Counted from the first letter of the stretch, positions 1 to 10,989 are shown. The stretch: 64,000 nt of DNA from Sphagnum compactum (GCA_965153455.1 OZ234500.1:3038001-3102000); one strand, 5' to 3'. Notes: generated from the letters alone by a model not told the origin. Translations and numbers: made by a program.

Positions 1-491
1 TTTCAATTTTTGAAGGGGCCATTTTAATTAATAATGTAAAATTTCCAATTTTCCAATTTTTTATTCCAAAATAAACTTCAAGCCATATATTAGTGCATGC
101 AATTGATAAACATGAGAAAATAATAATTTATAGTTGTGAAAACATTTAAAGTAAAGGGCCCAAGAAAACGATTTGGTTGTTTTTGGTTCCTTTTTCATTC
201 CTTGAGGTGGTTCCTAGTGGTCCCACCCAAGGATATTTTCACATTTCACAAAGTGCATGCAACCACCATGGTGACCTAAAAGAATATGCATGATAAGCAA
301 TTAAATTACTTCAAAGAAAAAGATATGAACAACAATAAGAATCGAACTGATTAATGAAAAATCAAGCTAACATGGTGAAGGTTCTTACAAAATTGACAAA
401 GGTGATGAGCATGACGTCTTTTCAAATTTCCAACAATAAGGTTCTAGTCCCAGCTCCTAAAACTTAAGATGATGGGTGCCAAAAATAAATG
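1..491. other. AT-rich intergenic DNA left of the gypsy element
   Basis: No open frame or recognisable repeat of note is visible here. It is ordinary AT-rich flanking DNA, and it ends in the 5-bp sequence ATTAG (492-496) that is duplicated at the far side of the retrotransposon. Confidence 0.6.
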
Positions 492-496
492 ATTAG

Positions 497-763
497 TGTC
501 ATGGCCTAGGATATTTTGGGATACTTTTGGCAATGTCATGTCCTAGGATATTTTGGGATACTTTTGGCAATATCATGGCCTAGGATATTTTGGGATACTT
601 TTGGCAATATCATGGCCTAGGATATTTTGGGACTAGTATGGCTCAGGGTTATAAAAGGAGATAGTCTGGGGAACAACCCTTTAGCAGATCAACACCAGTT
701 GATGGATCAATAAAGCTTGTCTTGTCTTGTAATTCTCCACTTGTTTGTAGTCGGTCCATAACA
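497..763 (+). repeat. 5' LTR (267 bp)
   Basis: It starts TG and ends CA. It carries three full and one partial 37-bp minisatellite units (497, 534, 571, 608), a TATA box, and an AATAAA signal at 709-714. It aligns end to end with 6457-6760, which has one more 37-bp unit. Confidence 0.95.
649..657 (+). promoter_or_regulatory. TATA box of the 5' LTR promoter
   Basis: TTATAAAAG lies just after the minisatellite and is preserved in the 3' LTR. A start site about 30 bases downstream would fall near 680-687, leaving a very short R/U5. AATAAA follows at 709-714, the expected order for an LTR with its poly(A) signal in R. Confidence 0.7.
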
Positions 764-905
764 GTTTGATCTACTCCTTCTTCTTGTTTGTTTGTTTTGT
801 TGTTTCAGTAAGTAGCTAGAGGTATATTGGAGTGAAACTTGGAAAGGTTATAGAAGACTATAGGACGCTTCTACTCTCAAAGTTTCAAAAGAAAAGGATA
901 TGTTT

Positions 906-1711
906 TGAGAGAGATCCAAACATCTGAAGTTTCAAGTGCAGATCTGGTTTTTTGGTCATATCTCCTTTGTGTAAGTTTTTTTGGGTCTGTAACTTTGTGA
1001 TCTTATAGATCATATAGGAATATATGTGTGAGAGAAATTTCATGTCATTTGGACTTGTATTGAGAGAGATTCAAGCATCTGAAGTTTCAAGTGTAGATCT
1101 GGTTTTTTGGTCATATCTCCTTTGTGTAAGCTTTTTTGGGTCTGTAACTTTGTGATCTTATAGATCATATAGGAATATATGTGTGAGAGAAATTTCATGT
1201 CATTTGGACTTGTATTGAGAGAGATTCAAGCATCTGAAGTTTCAAGTGCAGATCTGGTTTTTTGGTCATATCTCCTTTGTGTAAGCTTTTTTGGGTCTGT
1301 AACTTTGTGATCTTATAGATCATATAGGAATATATGTGTGAGAGAAATTTCATGTCATTTGGACTTGTATTGAGAAAGATCCAAGCATCTGAAGTTTCAA
1401 GTGCAGATCTGGTTTTTTGGTCATATCTCCTTTGTGTAAGCTTTTTTGGGTCTGTAACTTTGTGATCTTATAGATCATATAGGAATATATGTGTGAGAGA
1501 AATTTCATGTCATTTGGATTTGTATTGAGAGAGATCCAAGCATCTGAAGTTTCAAGTGCAGATCTGGTTTTTTGGTCATATCTCCTTTGTTTAAGTTTTT
1601 TTAGGTCTGTAACTTTGTGATCTTATAGATCATATAGGAATATATGTGTGAGAAAAATTTCATGTCATTTGGACTTGTATTGAGAAAGATCCAAGCATCT
1701 GAAGTTTCAAG
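906..1711 (+). repeat. 155-bp tandem repeat in the retrotransposon leader, 5.2 copies
   Basis: Units begin TGAGA at exactly 906, 1061, 1216, 1371 and 1526, with a partial sixth at 1681. They are near identical; only scattered substitutions such as gattcaag/gatccaag separate them. The array fills most of the untranslated leader between the 5' LTR and gag and stops about 40 bases before the gag ATG. Confidence 0.95.
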
Positions 1712-1750
1712 TTTGAAGATTGAAAGCGCAAAAGTGTGAGAACTACCACC

Positions 1751-2725
1751 ATGGACAACTTAGAATCCAACATCGATCTCACTCAAATCCTCGCCGCCCT
1801 TCAGCACCTTCAACAAGAAAATGCCGTGCTTAGAGACTCGGTGACCCTCCTACAGAATCAGCCACCACCTCCTGCCCCAGTACTTCCTGCTTTTGCAATG
1901 GCCGCCCAAGAGCCCAAGATCAGTCTGCCAGAAAAGTTTGATGGAACGCGCCTCAAATTTCGAGGCTTTGTCAGCCAGGTACGCCTGATCATGCAACTAC
2001 ACCCCCGTCGTTATTTTGATGACACCACTCGCGTAGGATTCGTTGGAACCCTACTCACTGGGACAGCTGCAGCATGGTTTGCTCCCATCCTGGAAACATC
2101 ATCCCCTTTTCTACAAGATTTCAACGCCTTTATGGCGGAATTTGAAGCAGTATTTGGGGACAGTGATAAGGCCAGGACTTCAGCCAACAAGCTGCGTCGC
2201 CTCCAGCAAGGGACACGTTCGGCCATCGTCTACACTTTAAAATTCAGGCAGCTTGCCTGTGACGTCAATTGGGGAGAAGCTGCCTTGATTGATCAGTTTC
2301 GCTGTGGGCTTCGTGATGATGTTCAAGATCTTTTGTTGACACTCGCAGACCCTTCTTCCTTCAGTGAAGCCATCACCCAGGCAATTCGGTGCGATAATCG
2401 TCTGTTCGAACGTCGCCAGGAAAAGAAAGTCACCTCCAACGCCCAGCTTTGGAACAATCGGCCTATTACGCTCCCCTTAGTTCCCCAAACAACACCAGTT
2501 GCCCGACCTGCCTCTTTTGGACCTGCTCCGATGCGGATCGACACAACTAAGTTTAAATCTTTGACAGAAGCCGAGAAACTTCGCCGAAGGACAAACAATC
2601 TATGTCTTTACTGTGGCAACCCAGGGCATATAGCTCGTCAATGCCCTCAAAAGCTTGTCAAACTTCAGGTACAAGCTGTGGAAACTCCCCAGGAGTTGGA
2701 AAACAAGAACATCCAGTCACAGTAG
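1751..2725 (+). CDS. gag: Gag polyprotein of the gypsy element
   Basis: Gag forms the virus-like particle and binds the element RNA. The first ATG (1751) sits in a good plant context, ACCATGG; the frame stays open a few codons upstream but has no earlier ATG. The protein is about 324 residues. It begins with a leucine-rich heptad-like stretch (coiled-coil candidate) and a Pro-rich linker, then the central retrotransposon gag domain (around nt 1920-2400, with the typical AAAWF and LRRLQQG-like segments), and ends with one CCHC zinc knuckle, C-x2-C-x4-H-x4-C, at 2603-2644. It stops at TAG 2723-2725, overlapping pol by at least 124 bases in the -1 frame. Confidence 0.93.
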   Translation: MDNLESNIDLTQILAALQHLQQENAVLRDSVTLLQNQPPPPAPVLPAFAMAAQEPKISLPEKFDGTRLKFRGFVSQVRLIMQLHPRRYFDDTTRVGFVGTLLTGTAAAWFAPILETSSPFLQDFNAFMAEFEAVFGDSDKARTSANKLRRLQQGTRSAIVYTLKFRQLACDVNWGEAALIDQFRCGLRDDVQDLLLTLADPSSFSEAITQAIRCDNRLFERRQEKKVTSNAQLWNNRPITLPLVPQTTPVARPASFGPAPMRIDTTKFKSLTEAEKLRRRTNNLCLYCGNPGHIARQCPQKLVKLQVQAVETPQELENKNIQSQ

Positions 2726-5700
2726 GAGCCATGCGACTGGATCTCACCCAACACCACCTTTGCAAAGGCTCCTATTCCGCTGTTGGTCCCAGTCCCAGTT
2801 TCACTCAGTATGTGGACATCATTCGTATTCCAGAAGACATACCACAAGTGTCAACTTTGGTGGACTCCGGCGCCACCTCTTCTTTCATCGACCAAACATT
2901 TGTCGTCCAACACAACATCCCTGTGGTCAAGAAGTCAACCCTTGTTCCGGTAGAGGTTATTGATGGGAGAACCATTGCTTCTGGTGCAATCACACACGAG
3001 ACAACCCCTCTAAAACTCTGTATCGGCAAGCACACGGAGAAGATTGTTCTCAACATCATTTCCACCCCTCACCATCCCATCATCCTTGGTCTGCCTTGGC
3101 TAGAAGCACACAACCCTATCATTGATTGGCGATCTAGAACCCTCACCTTCAGCGCACAACGATGCACCTCTCAAGAACCCCACGCTCAGAAAAACACTTT
3201 GTCCAGTCCTGCCAAGAACCCTGTGGTCGAGAACCCAAAGAGGGTCGAAACCAATTCCAGTTTTATCAAGTCTGTTATGTCAAATCCTGCAGTCAAGAAC
3301 CTCCGGTTGGTCAGAACGAAACCTTGTCCTGTCAAGAATCTTGTCAAGAATCCTGCCCAGAAAACCAACCCTGTCCAGATCTTCGTTGATAGAGCTGTCC
3401 CTTTCTATCGGGCTGCTAAGAATCTTCAAGTCTTCGCCATCCATGTCAACCCAGCCAACACCACAAACCCCCAATCAGAACCAACACCTGTCAAACTTCC
3501 CAAGAAGTACAAGGACTTTGTTGATGTTTTTGAAAAGATTAATGCTGATCAGCTCCCCGCCCATAGTCCATATGACTGCCCGATTGATCTAGAAGAAGGA
3601 CACTCACCACCCTTTGGTCCTATCTACGGCCTATCGAAACCGGAACTCCAAGCCCTGCGTGATTACCTTACTGAAAATCTTGCCAAGGGGTTCATTCAGC
3701 ATTCCAAGTCTCCAGCCGGTGCCCCAATTTTGTTTGTCAAGAAGAAGGATGGCTCCCTTCGACTCTGTGTGGATTATCGTGGACTCAACAAGATAACCAA
3801 AAAGAATCGATATCCTTTGCCCTTGATTTCAGGTCTCCTAGATCGACTACGTACCGGGAAGATCTTCACCAAGCTTGACCTCCGTGGAGCCTACAACTTA
3901 CTCAGGATTCGCCCTGGTGATGAATGGAAGACAGCTTTCCGCACACGCTATGGCCACTTCGAATACACGGTTATGCCCTTCGGCCTCACCAATGCACCCG
4001 CAGTCTTTCAGCATCTGATGAATGATATCTTCCGGGATTACATGGACGAATTTGTCGTGGTCTATTTGGATGACATTTTAATCTTTTCCAAGGACCAGGC
4101 AACCCACGACAAACATGTACGATTGGTGCTTGCGACGCTGCGGGAGCATGGCTTATACGCCAAGTTGGAAAAATGTGAATTCGACAAATCTTCAGTGGCG
4201 TTCCTCGGCTACGTGATCTCTCCAGATGGCATTTTCATGGACAAGTCAAAGGTCGAGACCATCCAGTGTTGGGCTACTCCATCCTCGGTCAAGGACGTTC
4301 AACGCTTCCTAGGGTTTGCCAACTTCTATCGTCGGTTTATCAAAGGCTACTCCAAGATCACAACACCGTTAATAACCCTGACTTGCAAAGACAAGCCCTT
4401 CTCGTGGAATCCAACGGCCCAGGCTGCTTTTGATACTCTCAAGATGGCATTCACCTCTGCACCCATCCTGATACATCCCGATCCTGCCAAGCCATTCATT
4501 GTGGAAACGGACGCTTTAGATTTTGCCTTGGGAGCTATTTTATCTCAATTTGGAATAGATGGGTTGCTGCATCTAGTTGCTTTCTATTCACGGAAGTTAA
4601 CCAGTGCCGAAATCAACTACCAGGTCTACGATAAGGAACTCCTGGCAATCATCACGGCATTCGAGCAGTGGAGACCGTATCTTGCCGGAGCTCAACATCG
4701 AGTCCAAGTTCTAACAGATCACAAGAATCTCCTTTATTTCACAACTACTCGGACCTTAAATCGTCGTCAGGCACGCTGGTCTATCTTCCTAGCTGATTTC
4801 GACTTTGAGATTCAGTATCAACCCGGCACCCAGCAAGGGAAAGCTGACGCGCTATCTCGTCGTTCAGAATATGAACTTCGAACGGGGGATGAGGCCTACG
4901 GCCAGCAGAACCAGACTTTACTCAACCCCAAGCAATTTCGAGTTGCAGCAACAATCAGCACCCTCCCAGACTCATACCTTGTCAGGGACATCAAGATAGC
5001 AACTGAGGAAGACACCTGGGCTACCAACATCAAGAAGGAACTCCAGGAACGACCAAGGAACCCAAATCGTGATGACTTGGATCAATTTGAGCAGCAAGAC
5101 GGACTTCTCCTTCGAAATAACCTGATTTATGTACCCGAAGGACCTATACGCCTAAAAATCCTGAGGGAATGCCACGACAACACCCTGGCAGGTCACTTTG
5201 GAATGGCACGGACTCACGAACTAGTGTCAAGGACTTACTGGTGGCCCAAAATGAACAAGATGCTACGGAAGTATGTCAAGTCTTGTGATACATGTGCTCG
5301 ATCCAAGGCTCCCAGGCATCGCCCGTTTAGACTCCTACAGCCTCTGTCGATTCCTAGCCGACCTTGGGGATCTATTGCAATGGACTTCATCACGGACCTC
5401 CCTACTGTCAGAACCAAGAATTCAATACTGGTTGTGGTCGATCGACTCACCAAAATGGCCCATTTCACCCCTTGTTCCAAGTCAATCACGGCAGAAGAGA
5501 CAGCTCAGTTAATTCTGGACGGGATCGTCCGACTGCATGGACTCCCCGAGGAAATTGTGTCCGACAGAGGTCCTCAGTTTGCATCCAAGTTCTGGCATCG
5601 TCTATTCGAGCTTCTTGGAGTTGACATTCGGCTATCTTCAGCTTTCCACCCTGAGACAGATGGACAAACCGAACGGACATACCAGACACTCGAGCAATAC

Positions 5701-6456
5701 CTTCGCTGCACTGTGAACTACCAACAGGACGACTGGTTGGACCTACTATCTCAAGCAGAGTTTGCTTATAATAACACAACACATGCATCGACCGGGATCA
5801 GTCCATTCTTTGCCAATTACGGTTTTCATCCCAGGTTCAGCCTTGAAATTCCTGGAGACTCCGTAAACCCCTCGGTTGAAGAAAGGGCCACGAGGCTTGG
5901 ACAGGTTCAACAGAACCTTATGGCAGAACTCAAGCTAACACAGGAGTGGCAAAAGAAGCAAGCAGACCGCCGACGCAAGGACCATCCAAACTTCAAGGTT
6001 GGAGACAAGGTCTGGCTTCTCAGAAAGAACATTGCTACCACTCGCCCATGTGCCAAGTTGGATTACAAGCGCCTCGGACCTTTCAAAATCGCCAAATTGG
6101 TTGGTCTAGTGGCTTGCTAGTTGGAGCTTCCACCCCAGTTCAAAATCCACAATGTTTTCCATGTCTCCCTGCTTGAGCCCTATCATGAAAACCCGATCCC
6201 AGAACGTCATCAAGAACCCCCAGCTCCAGTCGAAATTGAAGGCCAAGAAGAGTTTGAAGTTCAGGAGGTCTTGGACTCCAAGAAGATTCGTGGAAAGCTC
6301 CTGTACCTTGTCTTTTGGCGAGGTTATCCTCCTTCTGAAGTTACTTGGGAGCCTGCTGGAAACCTAGTTCATGCCCAAGACTTAGTTAATCGGTTTCACC
6401 AACGATATCCTAACAAACCGGCTCCATCTAGAAGATGTCGCTTGAGGAGAGGATAA
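2602..6456 (+). pseudogene. pol: Pol polyprotein of the gypsy element, interrupted by one in-frame stop
   Basis: Pol encodes, in order: aspartic protease (VDSGAT, about 2860); reverse transcriptase (YLDD catalytic motif, about 4063-4086); RNase H (about 4490-4860, with ETDA and DKELLAI motifs); integrase HHCC zinc domain (about 5170-5300) and DDE core (D in MDFITDLP near 5385, D in VSDRGPQF near 5560, E in DGQTER near 5660); and a chromodomain (about 6270-6400, LVFWRGYP then TWEP). The frame is -1 relative to gag. TAG at 6118-6120 falls between the integrase C-terminal motif and the chromodomain; the same frame then runs to TAA 6454-6456, directly abutting the 3' LTR. Everything upstream of that stop is intact. 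The ATG at 2602 may not be used, since pol would normally be reached from gag. Confidence 0.93.
6444..6453 (+). promoter_or_regulatory. Polypurine tract
   Basis: GAGGAGAGGA lies just before the 3' LTR at 6457, separated by the pol stop codon TAA. It is the expected plus-strand primer site, and the last pol codons are embedded in it. Confidence 0.7.
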
Positions 6457-6760
6457 TGTCATGGCCTAGGATATTTTGGGATACTTTTGGCAATGTCATG
6501 TCCTAGGATATTTTGGGATACTTTTGGCAATGTCATGTCCTAGGATATTTTGGGATACTTTTGGCAATATCATGGCCTAGGATATTTTGGGATACTTTTG
6601 GCAATATCATGGCCTAGGATATTTTGGGACTAGTATGGCTCAGGGTTATAAAAGGAGATAGTTTGGGGAACAACCCTTTAGCAGATCAACACCAGTTGAT
6701 GGATCAATAAAGCTTGTTTTGTCTTGTAATTCTCCACTTGTTTGTAGTCGGTCCATAACA
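6457..6760 (+). repeat. 3' LTR (304 bp)
   Basis: It is collinear with the 5' LTR but has four full plus one partial 37-bp units (6457, 6494, 6531, 6568, 6605). The 37-bp length difference from the 5' LTR (304 versus 267) is exactly one unit. ATTAG follows immediately. Confidence 0.95.
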
Positions 6761-6804
6761 ATTAGAAGCAAATGACTATTGTATATAACTAGAACCAAAA
6801 ATGC

Positions 6805-7012
6805 AAAAGGACACTAATTCATTTCCAAATTTTTTGGCTTGACAAAATAAAAAATGTAAGAGGACATTGATTCATTTCCCAAATTTTTTAATTTGACAAA
6901 ATCAAAACTTCAAAACAACATTGATTCATTTCCAATTTTTTTGATTTGACAAAATTAAAAATGAAAGGACATTGATTCATTTCCAAATTTTTTTGGCTTG
7001 ACAAAAATAAAA
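6805..7012. repeat. About 53-bp tandem repeat, 4 diverged copies
   Basis: The phrase ATTGATTCATTTCC followed by an A/T run and TTGACAAAAT recurs at about 6817, 6870, 6924 and 6975. The rest of 6766-7290 is AT-rich with no gene. Confidence 0.75.
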
Positions 7013-7290
7013 GTAAAGTGGCATTTAATAATTTCTAGATTTTTAAAAATTCAAGACAATTGTAAAAATAAAATGAAATTAGGTTTGAAAACTAAGTGCA
7101 TTCATGTGAAACTCCTTTGTCTACTAAGGTAATGAATCAATTGTTGATTAAAAATTTCTCTAGACCTTTCCTTTCCATCTAATTGTTGATTTATTATTTC
7201 ATCTTAAGGAATTTTGATGGGCTGATCTTCATGCAAGGTACTTACTTCTAGTTCAATGATGTGTAGTAGACGTTCAATACTTACTTCATC

Positions 7291-8034
7291 CTAAATCTTC
7301 AACAAATTATGCAATAAACAACAACAGGTAAAAGCATTAGATACAAAAGTAACATTCAAATCTGACTTACACATTAGTTCCTTGAAAGTTTTCTTGGGAA
7401 TGCCAAAAGCATTTTCCACCATGGATCGGCCTACTTTGTGTTTTCTGTTGTAGAGTAGTTCCAAAATGTTATGGTGTCCATCTTCTTTAAATTGCATCAT
7501 GATTTAATTGAAAAGGGGATATCTCTTATCACCAAGGAAATATGGAGGAATTCCATCTTCACATGATCCCCTAGTGATGTCAAACAATCCATGTAATTGA
7601 ACTTACTTGTACAATGCAAACTTATGCAATACACATGAGTCATTAACACTTCCCAACATACCAATGCAAATGTTAGTAAACCTCTTCTTGTAGTCCACCA
7701 CTGCTTGTGTTAGAATGGAATATCCCCTAGATTTAAAATAATAATAAACATTTGGGAAATGCATAGAAGGTTTAGAAATAAAAAGATGCGTGCCATTAAT
7801 TGCACCTTGTACACTAAGCATGCCACATCATAGTTTGAAATGATTCATGGTAGTGCACATGTCTACTCCCACTAGCAATGAAATTAACTTCCTAAAAACA
7901 ATATTCATTACAACAACAAACTCATGTAAGACCAAGGATATGGTAAACTTCCCAATTGCGAGTAATTCATTACAAATTAAGAAATTGTAGCCGTGCGCAA
8001 ACTTGTAAATAACACATGACACATGAATCTCCAC
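7291..8034 (-). pseudogene. Decayed PIF/Harbinger-type transposase (ALP1-like DDE family)
   Basis: Read on the minus strand, three blocks appear in the right order for a Harbinger transposase. 8034-7828 matches the N-terminal helix-turn-helix region (a segment like YKFAHGYNF...IGKFTISLV). 7821-7603 holds GAINGTH and then QAVVDYKKRFTNI and SVNDSCVL. 7570-7291 holds GDKRYPLF, a tyrosine-rich RKHKVGRSMVENAFG segment and a Cys-rich HNLL end. Stops and shifts separate the blocks. In active enzymes GAIDGTH carries the first catalytic Asp; here it is Asn. The second Asp (SVND) and the Glu (VENAFG) remain. No terminal inverted repeats were found, so element limits are unknown. Confidence 0.8.
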
Positions 8035-8040
8035 AAGGAT

Positions 8041-9462
8041 GGCTTTTTATGTACTTTGTGTTTTTTTCAATAATGTTGAATTCAATCTATTAGCGATTTG
8101 AAAAAGTGTGGACTTCAACATCCTAAAGTTCTCCACCCATTGGTCATATTTGTATTCGATGAATAGGAAGTTGGAAAACCAAGTTGTGCTTCTTAGCTTC
8201 ACCTAGTACCCTAATTCTTGTGTCAAAACATTTAGAGAACAAGACCTAAAAAAATTATTGATTGTAATTACAAACAATAGAAATTTTGAACTTTGAAGGG
8301 CAATGGAAGGATCCATGGCAACATAATTCAAATCTTAAAAGAGAACATGGTTAGGTGAATTGAATATCTAATCCACAATTTGGAACAATGCCATACATCC
8401 CATGTTGAAAATCACACAATCTTGTGTTATATCCATTATTTACAACAATGTGAAATGGTATAGTAAGAAAAGGCTTAGTTGGAAAAATTTTGAACAATGT
8501 CGAAACAAAAAGCCAATTTGGTTTTCCAAGCAAAGATTCAATTCCTAGGAATGCTACTGCAGGGGAAAAGTAAAGATACAAGAGCAAGAGATAAACAATA
8601 CTACAAGCAAGCTTCTAGCAAAGAGATTAAAGTTTGATTGCAACAAAAATGGAGCAAAGAAACAACAAAGAACAAGAGATGAACGAAAAACAAAAAAGAA
8701 CTTACCTTTGTGAAAGTGATGACAAACTATTCAAGATGTTGCTTGACTATAAAAAAAGGTTCTTGAAAACCCAAACCTACAAAAAACCCCCAAAAAATTC
8801 ACAATGTGAATGTTGATTGTGAAATGTAGACCACAACAATGGATGATGATGCACAAAAGGTCAAAGGGTCAAGCTCACGAACAAAAATCTGTCAATTGTC
8901 CCAAGCAACAACAAGTGTTTTGTGAAATGAGCAAAAAGTAAAGAGACTGAGAAAAAAAAATGAGAAATGCAAGAAAAACTGAACAATGAACCATGTTTGA
9001 ATGAGGATGATGGAGGCAAAAATTTGTTGAATGATGATAGGAGGAGTTGATGCGTGTCGCTAGATGCTATGACGATGGAAAAAAGAACAACAACGACCAC
9101 CACAAAAACTCACGATTACATGTGTGAACCAACATGGTCACATGTAGTTAAACATTTTAGAAGTGGGTAGGATTGGCCAACATGTGTGAATTCAATGGCC
9201 GGTGCTTCAAAACATCATTGATATTTTTAGGGTACTGAAGTGCTTGCTACCTAACTTTTTTCAAACAGGTACTTGAGTGTTAGCCACCCTAACACAAAAG
9301 GTGCTAACACCAAGTGTGAAGTCAACATAAGAAGCTATACATTTTGCAAGTTATAGTTCACACTAAACAACAAGCAACCCCAGCCCCCCTAGAGAATGGA
9401 GGAACCTGCATCATCATAAACAAGAGCCTCTTGACGTTGCAGCTACTGCCCCCTGAAAAAAA
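8041..9462. other. No gene recognised
   Basis: This AT-rich stretch upstream of the Harbinger relic may include its old promoter or leader. Short open frames occur on both strands, but none shows a family motif. Confidence 0.5.
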
Positions 9463-9500
9463 GTACTCCAAAATGTCGCAGGTTCGAATCCTGTCATCCC
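9463..9500 (+). pseudogene. tRNA-like 3' half resembling plastid trnP(UGG)
   Basis: The segment contains AAAATGTC, the B-box/T-arm GGTTCGAATCC and CTGTCATCCC. It closely resembles the remembered 3' half of plastid trnP-UGG, including the acceptor strand, with about three extra bases in the anticodon loop region. No convincing 5' half (D arm or matching acceptor) lies upstream. It could be a fragment of plastid DNA in the nucleus or the B-box part of a tRNA-derived SINE. It is not a functional tRNA. Confidence 0.5.
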
Positions 9501-10195
9501 AATCTGGCAATTATTTTCTTACAGTCCTTCCTATTCAACTGCACCATGTCGGTTGCCCATGAAAGAAGAAAAAACTATACCTGAGTACAAGCCCAGCCTT
9601 CAACACATGTCTGTCAAATAATTAATTAAATTTGAAGATTCCATGCCCCCAATAAGGGATATTCTCACAGATTCTGTACTTTCATTCACAAAAGTGTTGT
9701 TGTGTGAAAAAAAAGTATATTATTTTTTTGAAAATTTGAACATGTTCACAAATAATTTAATTAGTGTGAAAGCTGCCAAGATATTATGGTCCATACTACT
9801 TGTGCACATACTACCTGCACATTGCTTTACGGCCTTTTCCAAAAGAGGGTGTTCATTGGTGCAAGTTGGTAGAAACCTCCACTTGAGACAGCACATGGGC
9901 AATTCCGACACTCCAAGTCCAAGCACTGTTCTGCTGCATTACCGGATCTTTACTTGCCATATATGGCTCGGCAAATAGCAGCATTACAGGTCACGTAATG
10001 GCCTCCCCCCAGGGCTTTTACAGTGCATAAAGCCACAGCTACTGAACATTCTAAATCTGAAAAGTTCCTCCTCTCAAGTCGAGGAACTTTCATGCTTATG
10101 AGGTGCCGTTTGAATACATTGTGAACATGACAGCGGTGCTTTTGTATGCGAGCATACAAAAGGTTAGGCTTTTTCCACACCTACGCAGAAGCAAG
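9501..10195. other. No gene recognised
   Basis: This is mixed-composition non-coding DNA. Short open frames lack any motif or coding consistency. Confidence 0.45.
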
Positions 10196-10340
10196 TGTCC
10201 TCTGTACTTGTGTGTATTTTACGTTACCATTATGGAGCTAAATAGGTCTACACAATGGAGCTAAATAGGTCCATGAAGGTAGTGCCCTAGTAAACAAAAC
10301 TGCAAATAATATGTAGCCTACAATGATCAATAAGTTACAA
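10196..10340. repeat. Dispersed repeat, copy A (paired with 11009-11145)
   Basis: The order CTTGTGTGTATTTT, a GGAGCTAAATAGG-like segment, CAATGAAGG/CATGAAGG, CTAGTAAACAAAACTGCAAA and CAATGATCAATAAG matches the segment about 810 bases downstream with moderate divergence. Confidence 0.65.
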
Positions 10341-10989
10341 ATTGTGGGACACATAGAGTGTTGTGATTCATATTAATATTCAGGGGTACCCTCACTCTTT
10401 TTTTTTGGTTCTTTTTTTTTTTTTTGAAGGAGCCATATTGATTGGCCCATCACCAATTTTTTCAGAACATTGGACACTCCCCAATAGAAGTGCCCCTTTG
10501 GACCCCCAGTTGCAAATTAGAAACAAATGCAGTCCCTCACTACTTACCTTTTCAGTTGATATACAGGAGAGTTGAACTTGGGCAAACCATATGGGACAAA
10601 ACTGAGGTGCTTTTGGGAACGTCTTGGAAACTTGAGGAACCCCATGGGAACACATTGGGAACAAAGGGGGGAACAAAGAAGACCTCCCATCCAACCCTCC
10701 TCTCCCCCCCTCAAAGAAAAAAACAGGCCCCCTCGTGAGTGCATGCTGAGCCTTCTCATTGGCTGCATGAAGAAACGTTTATTTCCAAAACTGTTTTGTC
10801 ATCATTTTTGGCCTGGGCTAATAATGGCAGGGGCATGAACTGTGGGACATACTATTAAGGTTTAAGTACATAATCAGAGGCTAGTAAATCATTGTTTCAT
10901 ATCACAAACCCCTCCTAATAGAAAACATAATATATCACACAACATAATATTCTCACAATCTCATTGGCCACAAAGGCTTAATTTCCCCC

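Larger units (their letters stand above)
497..6760 (+). mobile_element. Full-length Ty3/gypsy chromovirus LTR retrotransposon
   Basis: The 6264-bp element is bounded by two LTRs that begin TGTCATGG and end CCATAACA, flanked by a perfect ATTAG duplication (492-496 and 6761-6765). Its order is LTR, long tandem-repeat leader, gag, pol (protease, reverse transcriptase, RNase H, integrase, chromodomain), purine tract, LTR. That order, integrase downstream of RNase H, defines Ty3/gypsy, and the C-terminal chromodomain places it among chromoviruses. Outside a length-variable minisatellite the LTRs differ by two C/T changes that I could find, so insertion is recent. One in-frame TAG in pol probably makes this copy non-autonomous. 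Confidence 0.95.

Noticed and set aside
1736-1750. Gag starting at 1736
   Set aside because: The codon there is GTG; the first ATG, with good context, is at 1751.
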